From Actinomycetota bacterium (lineage in GTDB: Bacteria; Actinomycetota; Thermoleophilia; UBA2241), in contig PMKK01000001.1 of NCBI GenBank assembly GCA_003157715.1, forward strand, positions 1-5,649: a stretch of DNA of 5,649 bases, given 5' to 3'. Position 1 is the stretch's first letter; every line of letters starts with the position of its first letter. The position numbers were made by a program, and so were the translations under genes. Under the pieces are notes generated by a model. The model did no database searches, was not told the origin of the DNA, and saw only the letters and a list, made by a program, of their open reading frames with translations. This document shows positions 1 through 5,649 of this stretch, piece after piece.

Positions 1-132
1 TGGCATCTCTGGCGTCTGCCCGACGTGCCGCGGGCGGTGCAGGTCGGATCTTCAGGAACAGGCAAACGGTGACGATGAGATGAGCCGAGGCCAGCTGGGT
101 ACGAAAGGGCACATCCGACAGTCGGGGCTGCC
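1..132 (+). other. Left-edge region: possible 3' end of an upstream gene plus leader of the Wzc-like gene
   Basis: No recognisable gene lies here. The plus frame starting at base 1 reads WHLWRLPDVPRAVQVGSSGTGKR and stops with TGA at 70-72. Its first fifteen codons mostly end in G or C, so it could be the tail of an upstream gene on the same strand. The frame starting at base 2 is open to a TGA at 134-136 that overlaps the next ATG as ATGA, but its codon use looks less gene-like. A third frame stops at 81-83. I cannot choose firmly between them. I see no convincing -35/-10 promoter. The GGGG at 126-129, just before the ATG at 133, is at best a weak ribosome binding site. Confidence 0.2.
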
Positions 133-1758
133 ATGACAGAACAAGACCAAGCCGCGTTCGACCTGCGTCACTACCTGCGCATCCTGTGGCGGCGCAAGTA
201 CCTCATCATCGCCGTCGTCATCGCCGTTCCGACGGTCGTACTCGCACTCGCGCTCAGCAAACCCAACGTCTACCAGGCCTCGTCGGCTCTCATGGTCGAA
301 TCCGATCAGACGGCCCTCTCGGTGATCGCCCCGCAGACCGTCACCGGCAGCGTCGATCCGCGCACCGTGGCGACGCTTGCCAACTTCGTGACCACGCCGA
401 CCGTCAACAAGCAGGTCCAGCAGCAACTCGGCTGGCCTGACACGCCGCAGCAGCTCGCGAAGTCGATCACGACGGTCGCCAACACCGACGCCAACATCAT
501 CACCATCACCGCCAGTCAGCCGACTCCGGCCAAAGCGGCCGACCTGGCCAATGCCTACGCCACGCAGTTCGTCGCCTGGCGCCAGCAGTCCGAGCAGGCC
601 GCGATCTCGACGGCGCTCACGCTCACCAACAAGCAGATCGCCGCCACGTCGCCGGGCTCGGCCGACTACGCGACGCTCATCGCCCAGCGCCAGCAACTGC
701 GCTCGGTCAAGGAACTCACCACCGGCGGTGTGTCGGTCGGCGAGCAGGCCGAGGCGCCCAGCGCGCCGGCCAGCCCCAAGCCCAAGAAGGACGCGGCGCT
801 CGCCTTGGCGGCGGCACTCGTGCTGGGCATCGGCCTGGCCTTCTTGCGCGACGCTCTCGACGTCAAGATCCATACGCTCGACACCCTGCAGCAGCTGGTG
901 ACCGTGCCCATCATCACGACCATCGGCGTGCTGCCCAAGGAGTACCGCCGCAACGGCAGGCTGATCGCACTCGAGAGCCCGCGCAGCCCCATGGCCGAGG
1001 CCTACCGCGTGCTGCGCACCAACCTCGAGTTCATGGACTTCAACCACGATCTGCGCTCGATCATGGTCACAAGTCCGCTGCCCGGCCAGGGCAAGTCGAC
1101 GACCGTCGCCAACCTCGCGATCGTCCTGATCAGGTCCGGCAAGAGGGTCGCGGTGGTCGAAGGCGACCTTCGCCGGCCCACGATGCACAGTTACTTCAGC
1201 GTCCCCAACGACGTCGGCCTCACGTCGGTGATCGCCGGCATCGTGCCGCTCGACCAGGCAATCCGCACCTTGACGCTGCGCGAGCCCCTGCCCGTTGTCA
1301 CGACTCCCGACGGCGCCGCGACGATCGACACCACCGTGATCGCCACAAGGGACACGCGTTCAGCGACGCCCGTGACCAGCAAGTCCGCAACGGCCACCGT
1401 CAGCGACACGGTCGGTACGCTCCAGCTGCGATTACTCACCTCCGGCCCGCTGCCACCCAACCCCGGCGAGATCGCCTCCTCGCAGCAGTTGTCCGACCTG
1501 CTCGAGAAGCTCAAAGAAGATAACGACTTCGTGCTGGTCGACGCCCCGCCGATGCTCACCGTGGGCGACGCGACGGCCATCGCCGGCAAAGTCGACGGCG
1601 CCGTGGTCATCGTGCGGGTCGAAGAGACCACTCGCCAGCAGATGGCCGAAGTCGCCCGCTTCTTCGAGCGCGTGCCGGCACGCGCGCTCGGCATCATCGC
1701 CTCCGGCGTCGAGCGTGCCGATCGCAAGGTCTACACTCACTACGACGAGCACTACTGA
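133..1758 (+). CDS. Wzc-like polysaccharide co-polymerase / BY-type tyrosine autokinase
   Basis: This 541-aa inner-membrane protein is predicted to control chain length and export of a surface polysaccharide and to autophosphorylate on tyrosine. A Wzz-type region comes first: a cytoplasmic start with DLRHYLRILWRRKY, a membrane helix at about 23-42, a short extracellular part at about 43-220 ending in a proline-rich stretch (AEAPSAPASPKPKK), and a second helix at about 221-237. The BY-kinase domain follows. It has the E-x2-R-x2-R oligomerisation motif (E289, R292, R295), Walker A SPLPGQGKST at 314-323 (K321), a Walker A' variant VVEGDLRRP at 341-349, the family segment GPLPPNP at 438-444 and Walker B FVLVDAPP at 466-473. 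The C-terminal tail carries only three tyrosines (Y534, Y537, Y541), a small version of the usual tyrosine cluster. Two oddities are Glu343 where the consensus has Asp, and a Thr/Ser-rich insertion at about 391-429. The ATG at 133 is chosen because the Wzz N-terminus begins right after it. The gene converges on the minus-strand operon. The family is clear; activity as a kinase is inferred. Confidence 0.95.
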   Translation: MTEQDQAAFDLRHYLRILWRRKYLIIAVVIAVPTVVLALALSKPNVYQASSALMVESDQTALSVIAPQTVTGSVDPRTVATLANFVTTPTVNKQVQQQLGWPDTPQQLAKSITTVANTDANIITITASQPTPAKAADLANAYATQFVAWRQQSEQAAISTALTLTNKQIAATSPGSADYATLIAQRQQLRSVKELTTGGVSVGEQAEAPSAPASPKPKKDAALALAAALVLGIGLAFLRDALDVKIHTLDTLQQLVTVPIITTIGVLPKEYRRNGRLIALESPRSPMAEAYRVLRTNLEFMDFNHDLRSIMVTSPLPGQGKSTTVANLAIVLIRSGKRVAVVEGDLRRPTMHSYFSVPNDVGLTSVIAGIVPLDQAIRTLTLREPLPVVTTPDGAATIDTTVIATRDTRSATPVTSKSATATVSDTVGTLQLRLLTSGPLPPNPGEIASSQQLSDLLEKLKEDNDFVLVDAPPMLTVGDATAIAGKVDGAVVIVRVEETTRQQMAEVARFFERVPARALGIIASGVERADRKVYTHYDEHY

Positions 1759-1759
1759 C

Positions 1760-1803
1760 GACGACGGGGCGGGGGCGGCCGCGGCCGCCCCCGCCCCGTC
1801 GTC
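1760..1803. terminator. Bidirectional GC-rich hairpin terminator between convergent genes
   Basis: A perfect 44-base palindrome centred on GCGGCCGCGGCCGC fills most of the 54-base gap between the stop of the Wzc-like gene (1756-1758) and the stop of the FemAB-like gene (1813-1815, minus strand). The arms run 1760-1781 and 1782-1803, so as RNA it folds into a very stable stem with a minimal loop. No run of T follows it in either direction, so it is not a classical T-tailed terminator. Such tail-less hairpins are common at gene ends in high-GC actinobacteria. Its position between two converging units fits termination of both transcripts. The palindrome is seen directly; the function is inferred. 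Confidence 0.75.
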
Positions 1804-1812
1804 CCACCATCC

Positions 1813-2805
1813 TCAGGCGCGCCGCCGCAGTCGAGCGCGCAGCCGAATGCGGCGCACCAGCTTCACGCGAGCGGTTTCGCGCGAGACCACAGGGCAGGAC
1901 AACTCCTGCGCCCCAAAACGCTGCTTGAACTCGTGCACCCCCTCGAGCCCGGCGCTGGGGTTGAAGTCAAACCAGGTGCCGCCGCGCTCACAGGCATCGC
2001 GGATGACCTCGTGCATGAGCCAGTTCACGGGGCGCAACGGAAAGTAGGCCTCGAGCGCGCTGCCGTGCCAGTAGACCGTGTGCCACGGCGTCGTGAAGCA
2101 GAGAGCGCCCGCCACGATCACTTCGTCGACAACCGCAAGCCACAGCTCGACATGCTCGGACGCGCGCCGCCGCAGCACGTCGAACAGTTCGCTCCGATAA
2201 TCTACGCGGAGAGCCGAACCCCAGCGATCGCGACTCGCCTCGTAGATGGTAACGTAGGCCCTCCAGTCGGCTTCGCTTGTCGCCCGGCGCACCACCACCC
2301 CTGCCCGCTGACCCTTGTGCGCCGACGACCGATGACCGCGCGACCAACGCCGCACGACGGCCTCGAACCCGTCGCGCAGGTCGATCGCCTGGGTGTGCTC
2401 CGGCTGCGCACCCCTCGTCGCCAGCCCGAGAGCCAGCGCGTCGTACGGGTTCAGCCGCCAGTACAGATTGGAAGACAGCCCGTGCAGATGCGCGGCCAGC
2501 AGTCGAGCGTGGGCGGCGGTGAGTTCGGACGCGCTCAGCCAACCCCCGTAGGTCCCGCCATACGACGAGAAGATCCTAGCGCCGAGCCCTTTGGCGAGCT
2601 GCTGGCGCGACACCGGCAGCAGCGCTTCGGTGCCGTCTGCGAAAACCACCATCCGGGCGTCGGGCAGCAGCTTGCCGGCGCTGTACTCACTCCACACCTC
2701 AGCCCACTCACGCGAGTGGAAGTAGGTAGCGCAGGGGCTGGCCCGCCACAGGCGATCCCACTCCACGCCCGTCGCGGGACGCTCGTCGACGATGGCGATC
2801 GTCAT
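1813..2805 (-). CDS. FemAB-like / GNAT-fold acyltransferase family protein
   Basis: This 330-aa protein resembles the FemAB-related GNAT superfamily (Acetyltransf_6 / BioF2-like), whose members transfer acyl or aminoacyl groups and often sit in exopolysaccharide loci. Supporting segments are the N-terminal TYFHSREWAEVW (27-38), SSYGGTYGGWL (80-90), the central RGHRSSAHKGQRAGVVVRRA (156-175) that matches the usual basic 'RKA-ragv' block, ALCFTTPWHTVYWHGSA (234-250), and the C-terminal FDFNPSAGLEGVHEFKQRFG (279-298) typical of the second GNAT half. The tail is strongly basic (RVKLVRRIRLRARLRRRA) and may contact membrane or polymer. There is no signal peptide, so it is probably cytoplasmic. The ATG at 2805 overlaps the TGA of the glycosyltransferase as ATGA and has a Shine-Dalgarno-like GGAAGGGG 11 nt upstream. 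The frame is open further upstream to 2982, but that part reads as a shadow of the glycosyltransferase. It is the last gene of the operon. The acceptor and donor are unknown. Confidence 0.85.
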   Translation of the reverse strand: MTIAIVDERPATGVEWDRLWRASPCATYFHSREWAEVWSEYSAGKLLPDARMVVFADGTEALLPVSRQQLAKGLGARIFSSYGGTYGGWLSASELTAAHARLLAAHLHGLSSNLYWRLNPYDALALGLATRGAQPEHTQAIDLRDGFEAVVRRWSRGHRSSAHKGQRAGVVVRRATSEADWRAYVTIYEASRDRWGSALRVDYRSELFDVLRRRASEHVELWLAVVDEVIVAGALCFTTPWHTVYWHGSALEAYFPLRPVNWLMHEVIRDACERGGTWFDFNPSAGLEGVHEFKQRFGAQELSCPVVSRETARVKLVRRIRLRARLRRRA

Positions 2806-4028
2806 GGCTCGGACAACCCCTTCCGGGTCGACGGGGCGGCCGGGGCGCAGGCGACGATCCGATCGGGGGCGGGCCGGCCACCAAGCAGCTCGTCGTAGAG
2901 CGCCCGCAGGTGCACGGCACAGACCCCCACGTCGAAGCGCTCGACAACGAGATCGCGACCAGCCCGCCCCATGGCCTCCCAACGTTCGGGATGGCCAACG
3001 ACTTCCGCCAGACGCTCGACGAGTCCGTCGAGGTCGCCCTCGGGAGCCAGCAAACCGCTCAGGCCGTCGTCGACGACCTGGGGGATATCGCAGTGGTCGC
3101 TCGCCACCACCGGCATGCCACCGGCAGCCATCTCGATGATCGAGACAGGGGCGCCGCCCTCACAGTCGCCGTCGCGCGCCGTGATGCTCGGCGAAAGGAA
3201 GATGTCGTGCTCGCGCGCCGCAGCCACGAAACGCTCGTAGGGTACGAAACCGCACAGTGTGACCACATCGGCGAGGCCGCGATCCGCCACCACGGCGGCG
3301 ATGCGGCGCTTCTCGGCCGCCTCCGCGACGGAGCCGTTGGAGTCGCCGATGACCGTCACCTGAACGCGGGGGTAGCGCTCGCGCACACGGGCCACGGCCT
3401 CGAGGGCCAGCGGAATCCCCTTCTTCTCACGGAAGGCGCCTGCGATGAGGATACGCGCGCTCCCGTCGGGGCGCGGCCGGCGAGCGACGAACTCGATCCG
3501 CTCCGTCTCGACTCCGAGACGCTGCACCCGTGTCTTGGCCCCGGGGCAGCCGAGCTCGACGATGGAGCGCCGCATGAACGGCCCTTCGCAGAGCACGAGA
3601 TCGGCGGCCGCGAACAGCCGGCGGTAGCGGTCGTACCAGACCGGCCAGGTCGTGGGGTACATCTTCACATCGTGTCCGTAGAAGGTGACCACGTGCGCGG
3701 CTCGGTGGCGCGCCGCCAGGGTGAGGTCGTACCAGCCCTGATAGCCGAAGTGCGAGTGCAGCACCCGGGGCCGATGGCGACGGAACGCCTCGCGGTAGGA
3801 GCGCGGGTAGAGCGGCAGGCCGCGTCGCCGGGCGGCGACGATCAGGCGGTGCTCGAACCGTCCCGCCGAGTACGTGGGCTCCCAGGGAAACTGGTCGGCA
3901 TCGTCGCGCAGCTCGACGGCCAGCACGACTGGCGCAGCGTCGGGCAGGTAGCGGATCTGGTTGTAGGCCCAGGTCATCGTCGGCGGCAGCCAGACCCCGA
4001 ACGAGTGAGCGACCGGCAGGGGCGTCAC
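2802..4028 (-). CDS. GT4-family glycosyltransferase (WcaL/colanic-acid type)
   Basis: This 408-aa GT-B fold retaining glycosyltransferase (family GT4) is predicted to transfer a sugar from a nucleotide donor to a lipid-linked repeat unit on the cytoplasmic face of the membrane. The N-terminal acceptor half includes HSHFGYQGWYD (91-101), the HxHFG signature of colanic-acid-type enzymes, and VVTFYGHDV (113-121). The donor half starts near ARILIAGAFREKKGIPLALEA (191-211) with basic residues R200, K202 and K203, then VTVIGDS (224-230), VTLCGFVPYE (256-265) and DIFLSPS (275-281). The nucleotide-sugar site is DGDCEGGAPVSIIEMAAGG (286-304), with glutamates at 290 and 299, followed by MPVVASDHCDIPQVV (305-319). 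The length is normal for the family. It starts with GTG at 4028, overlapping the TGA of the aminotransferase (GTGA), with GAAGG upstream. Its end overlaps the FemAB-like gene (ATGA). The last 25 residues are low-complexity and lie outside the domain. Donor, acceptor and linkage cannot be told from sequence alone. Confidence 0.93.
   Translation of the reverse strand: MTPLPVAHSFGVWLPPTMTWAYNQIRYLPDAAPVVLAVELRDDADQFPWEPTYSAGRFEHRLIVAARRRGLPLYPRSYREAFRRHRPRVLHSHFGYQGWYDLTLAARHRAAHVVTFYGHDVKMYPTTWPVWYDRYRRLFAAADLVLCEGPFMRRSIVELGCPGAKTRVQRLGVETERIEFVARRPRPDGSARILIAGAFREKKGIPLALEAVARVRERYPRVQVTVIGDSNGSVAEAAEKRRIAAVVADRGLADVVTLCGFVPYERFVAAAREHDIFLSPSITARDGDCEGGAPVSIIEMAAGGMPVVASDHCDIPQVVDDGLSGLLAPEGDLDGLVERLAEVVGHPERWEAMGRAGRDLVVERFDVGVCAVHLRALYDELLGGRPAPDRIVACAPAAPSTRKGLSEP
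2817..2824 (-). promoter_or_regulatory. Ribosome binding site of the FemAB-like gene
   Basis: On the minus strand GGAAGGGG lies 11 nt before the ATG at 2805, inside the end of the glycosyltransferase gene. With the ATGA overlap it supports this start over in-frame starts further upstream. Confidence 0.55.
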
Positions 4029-5209
4029 CGCCGCAGCACCTTCGTCACGGCGGCGATCACGTCGGCCACGTCCTCGTCGTTCAGAGCCGGAGAAAGCGGC
4101 AGGCTCACCGTGGCGCGACCGACCCGCATGGCGTGCGGGTAGTCCTGCGGCTGCCAGCCGAACCGCTCCTGGTAGAACGGATGCTCGGGGATGCTCATGT
4201 AGTGGACTCCCACGCCGATGTTCTCGGTCGTCATGGCGTCGAGAAAGGCGTCGCGCGACAGTCCGGCGCGTTCCTCGTCGACGAGCACCGTGAACAGGTG
4301 GTAGGCGTGGCGGGTGTTCGGCGGAGTCGGGGCCGGCAGCGTGAGCGGCAGGTCGTCGAAGGCCTCGAGGTACCGTTGCCAGATCTGACGACGCCGTTCC
4401 CAGTTGGGCTCGATGCGGGCAAGCTGATGGATGCCGATGGCCGCCTGGAGGTCGGTCATGTTGTACTTGTAGCCGGCCTCGGTGACGAAGTAGTGCCGGT
4501 AGCCTTCGTCGCTGAAGCGCTTCCAGGCGTCCTTGGACATGCCGTGCAGGGCGAGGATCTTGATGCGGGCGGCATGGTCCTCACGGGACGTGAGGACCAT
4601 GCCGCCCTCGCCTGTAACGACGTTCTTGGTCACGTAGAAGCTGAAACAGCCGAAGTCGCCGAACGTGCCCGCCTTGCGGCCCGCGTACTCGGTCTCGATC
4701 GCGTGCGCGCAGTCCTCGATGACGGCAAGATCGCGGGTGGCCGCCACTTCGAGTAGCTCGTCCATCGCGCAGGATCGCCCGGCGAAGTGCACCGGCACGA
4801 TCGCCCGGGTACTGGGCGTGATCGCCGCCGCCGCCCGCTGCGGGTCGATGTTCATGGTCACCGGGTCGATGTCGACGAGCACCGGAGTCGCGCCGGCGTG
4901 GATGATGGCGTTGACGGTGGCGCAGAACGTCATCGGCGTGGTGATCACCTCGTCGCCGGGCCGCAGGCGCAGAGCCAGCATGCTCAAGTGCAGGGCGGCC
5001 GTGCAGGAGCTCACGGCCACAGCGTGCTCGGCGCCCTTGTACGTCTTGAAGTCGTCCTCGAAACGGGCCACTTTGGGCCCGGTGCCCAGCCAGCCGCTGC
5101 GCAGCGAGGCGACGACCTCGGCGACCTCGGCGTCACCGATGGCCGGCGCGCCGAAGACGAGGAACCGGCCGGCCGGGCGCACGGGGCCGGAGCCCGCCCG
5201 GCCGCTCAC
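4025..5209 (-). CDS. DegT/DnrJ/EryC1/StrS-family PLP-dependent sugar aminotransferase
   Basis: This 394-aa cytoplasmic enzyme is predicted to move an amino group from glutamate to a keto group on a nucleotide sugar, giving an amino sugar for a surface glycan. Family landmarks in order are FGAPAIGDAEVAEVV (19-33), SGWLGTGPKVARFE (38-51), SSCTAALHLSMLAL (67-80, phosphate binding), DEVITTPMTFCATVNAI (86-102), VIEDCAHA (163-170; D166 pairs with the pyridine nitrogen), FGDFGCFSFYVTKNVVTGEG (183-202; K195 is the Schiff-base lysine), YNMTDLQAAIG (249-259) and GVHYMSIPEHPFY (333-345). His169 in DCAHA is the residue usual in ArnB/PseC-like C4-aminotransferases, where C3-acting relatives tend to have Gln, so a 4-keto substrate is my inference. 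The GTG at 5209 is chosen because it overlaps the TGA at 5206-5208 (GTGA), has GAAGG 10 nt upstream and gives normal family length. The frame is open upstream to 5461, but that part is Arg/Ala/Gly-rich shadow. A long inverted repeat lies in the codons after K195. Confidence 0.95.
   Translation of the reverse strand: MSGRAGSGPVRPAGRFLVFGAPAIGDAEVAEVVASLRSGWLGTGPKVARFEDDFKTYKGAEHAVAVSSCTAALHLSMLALRLRPGDEVITTPMTFCATVNAIIHAGATPVLVDIDPVTMNIDPQRAAAAITPSTRAIVPVHFAGRSCAMDELLEVAATRDLAVIEDCAHAIETEYAGRKAGTFGDFGCFSFYVTKNVVTGEGGMVLTSREDHAARIKILALHGMSKDAWKRFSDEGYRHYFVTEAGYKYNMTDLQAAIGIHQLARIEPNWERRRQIWQRYLEAFDDLPLTLPAPTPPNTRHAYHLFTVLVDEERAGLSRDAFLDAMTTENIGVGVHYMSIPEHPFYQERFGWQPQDYPHAMRVGRATVSLPLSPALNDEDVADVIAAVTKVLRR
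4037..4043 (-). promoter_or_regulatory. Ribosome binding site of the GT4 gene
   Basis: Minus-strand GAAGGTG ends 8 nt before the GTG at 4028 (the AAGG core is 10 nt away). It lies within the last codons of the aminotransferase gene and supports the GTG start in the GTGA overlap. Confidence 0.5.
4567..4607. repeat. Perfect 18-bp inverted repeat inside the aminotransferase gene
   Basis: The arms GGGCGGCATGGTCCTCAC (4567-4584) and its exact reverse complement (4590-4607) flank the 5-base loop GGGAC. The repeat covers the codons for about residues 201-214 of the aminotransferase, next to the catalytic lysine region. Because the repeat is in register with the codons, the minus strand encodes GGMVLTSREDHAA while the plus strand, read in phase, gives GGMVLTGREDHAA. 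In mRNA it would form a strong hairpin. The structure is seen directly; no function is known. It may be a product of template-switch mutation. Confidence 0.85.
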
Positions 5210-5535
5210 GCGGGCACCGCCTTCGCGGTCACGCACAGGGACGCCGGTCCGAGAGGCGGGCGAAACGTGCCCTCGAAGATCTGGCGCAGGCGCAGGTCGA
5301 CGGTGAGGTACCGGCCAAGCGCGGAGTCGTTGTCGGCGCCGGCGACGTGCGCCGCCCACGGCTTGTCGATTCTCGGCGAAGCGTCGAAGCCACGATGCGG
5401 CGCCGCGGGCGGCAGTGCGATCTCTTCGAACTGCGCCGGCGCCGGCGCGACCCGGAGCCACGCCGCGGAGTCGACGTGGCCGACGGGCCTGCCCGCCAGT
5501 TTGTTGATTCGCACTATGTCGACAAGACCGGGCAC
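5206..5535 (-). CDS. Unidentified protein of about 109 aa, or the C-terminal part of a frameshifted gene
   Basis: I do not recognise this product. The frame encodes 109 aa from the GTG at 5535, or 102 aa from a second GTG at 5514. The sequence holds VRINKLAGRPVGHVDSAAWL (residues 8-27), an acidic and aromatic middle (FDASPRIDKPWAAHVAGADN, 51-70), and DLRLRQIFEGTFRPPLG (80-96), and ends LCVTAKAVPA. It has no signal peptide or membrane helix. Codons mostly end in G or C, and its TGA overlaps the aminotransferase GTG as GTGA, matching the other junctions of this operon. Both points argue that it is translated. The start is doubtful: the preceding minus-strand frame ends with TAG at 5514-5516, giving either a 22-nt overlap or a TAGTG junction. 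The frame stays open to the window edge but becomes Arg-rich and shadow-like before 5535. It may be a small stand-alone protein or the end of a longer protein split by a frameshift. An APAPA-coding 16-bp palindrome (5433-5448) lies inside. Confidence 0.5.
   Translation of the reverse strand: MPGLVDIVRINKLAGRPVGHVDSAAWLRVAPAPAQFEEIALPPAAPHRGFDASPRIDKPWAAHVAGADNDSALGRYLTVDLRLRQIFEGTFRPPLGPASLCVTAKAVPA
5220..5224 (-). promoter_or_regulatory. Ribosome binding site of the aminotransferase gene
   Basis: Minus-strand GAAGG is followed by a 10-nt spacer and the GTG at 5209. It lies in the last codons of the preceding frame and supports the short (394-aa) start. Confidence 0.5.
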
Positions 5536-5649
5536 GGGTCCACCATTCCCCGCCGGCGCGCCAACCAGACGTTTCCGTCGACAGCGGCGGCGTCGGCCGA
5601 GCCCCCGGTGTCCGGCTCTCTCAGCCCGCCCACGTCGCCGCCGTCCTGG
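5514..5649 (-). CDS. 3' end of an unidentified upstream operon gene (partial)
   Basis: The minus-strand frame entering from the right edge reads 44 codons to a TAG at 5514-5516. It ends with VDGNVWLARRRGMVDPCPVLST after a Gly/Asp-rich stretch (QDGGDVGGLREPDTGGS). About nine in ten of its codons end in G or C and many begin with G, a better coding signature than the other minus frames across the same bases. It is therefore probably the tail of the gene that precedes the 109-aa frame, cut by the window edge. The product is not recognisable from this tail. If the sequence contains a frameshift near 5514-5535, this tail and the next frame would form one protein. Confidence 0.4.
   Translation of the reverse strand, partial: QDGGDVGGLREPDTGGSADAAAVDGNVWLARRRGMVDPCPVLST

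Noticed and set aside
52..1188. Long minus-strand open frame opposite the Wzc-like gene
   Set aside because: It is Arg/Gly/Asp-rich with no recognisable domain and lies antisense to a gene with clear kinase motifs. Long antisense frames are expected in high-GC DNA.
1933..2898. 321-aa plus-strand open frame opposite the FemAB-like gene
   Set aside because: It has low-complexity Pro/Arg/His composition and no domain. The opposite strand is clearly coding.
2910..4142. 410-aa plus-strand open frame opposite the GT4 gene
   Set aside because: The translation is His/Arg/Asp-rich with no motif, whereas the minus strand has all GT4 landmarks. It is a shadow frame.
4133..4756. Plus-strand frame sharing the GGMVLT-x-REDHAA peptide with the aminotransferase
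   Set aside because: The shared peptide comes from the inverted repeat at 4567-4607, not from a second related gene. The rest of the frame is shadow sequence.
5105..5140. Short tandem GACCTCGGC-like repeat
   Set aside because: It encodes the repeated AEV of a normal amphipathic helix in the aminotransferase; two partial copies are not a meaningful repeat array.
5210..5461. N-terminal extension of the aminotransferase up to 5461
   Set aside because: The extension is Arg/Ala-rich, out of keeping with DegT-family N-termini, and would overlap the preceding frame by some 250 bases. The GTG at 5209 has a ribosome binding site and a GTGA overlap.
1..5649. CRISPR array, tRNA/rRNA, insertion sequence or phage-like module
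   Set aside because: No spaced repeats, cloverleaf-like sequence, transposase motif or terminal repeats were seen on reading either strand.

Overview
The window is high-GC DNA (roughly two thirds G+C by eye). GC-rich third codon positions, GTG starts and a terminator hairpin without a T-tract fit an actinobacterium-like soil or environmental organism. The lineage is inferred from style only, because no rRNA or other phylogenetic marker is present. The window looks like part of a cell-surface or exopolysaccharide biosynthesis locus.

Layout: bases 1-132 may hold the last codons of an upstream plus-strand gene plus a short leader. Bases 133-1758 (+) encode a membrane-bound chain-length regulator fused to a BY-type tyrosine kinase (Wzc-like). 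Bases 1760-1803 are a perfect GC-rich palindrome, probably a bidirectional terminator between two convergent transcription units. From 1813 to the right edge everything is on the minus strand and packed as an operon. In transcription order (right to left) it holds the 3' end of an unidentified gene (5514-5649), an unidentified reading frame of about 109 aa (5206-5535), a DegT/DnrJ/EryC1/StrS sugar aminotransferase (4025-5209), a GT4 glycosyltransferase (2802-4028) and a FemAB/GNAT-fold acyltransferase-like protein (1813-2805). The last three junctions are all 4-nt stop/start overlaps (GTGA, GTGA, ATGA), which indicates translational coupling and fixes the starts.

Likely joint role (inference): the aminotransferase makes a nucleotide-linked amino sugar, the GT4 enzyme builds a repeat unit, the FemAB-like protein may decorate a sugar or be involved in export-linked modification, and the Wzc-like kinase on the opposite strand controls polymer length. 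No flippase, polymerase or initiating phosphoglycosyltransferase lies inside the window.

Points of interest: an 18-bp-arm perfect inverted repeat inside the aminotransferase gene that makes both strands encode nearly the same peptide; a kinase with a Thr/Ser-rich insertion and an Asp-to-Glu change in Walker A'; and a possible frameshift or gene boundary near 5514. I see no tRNA, rRNA, CRISPR array or insertion sequence, and no clear new defence or mobile system.
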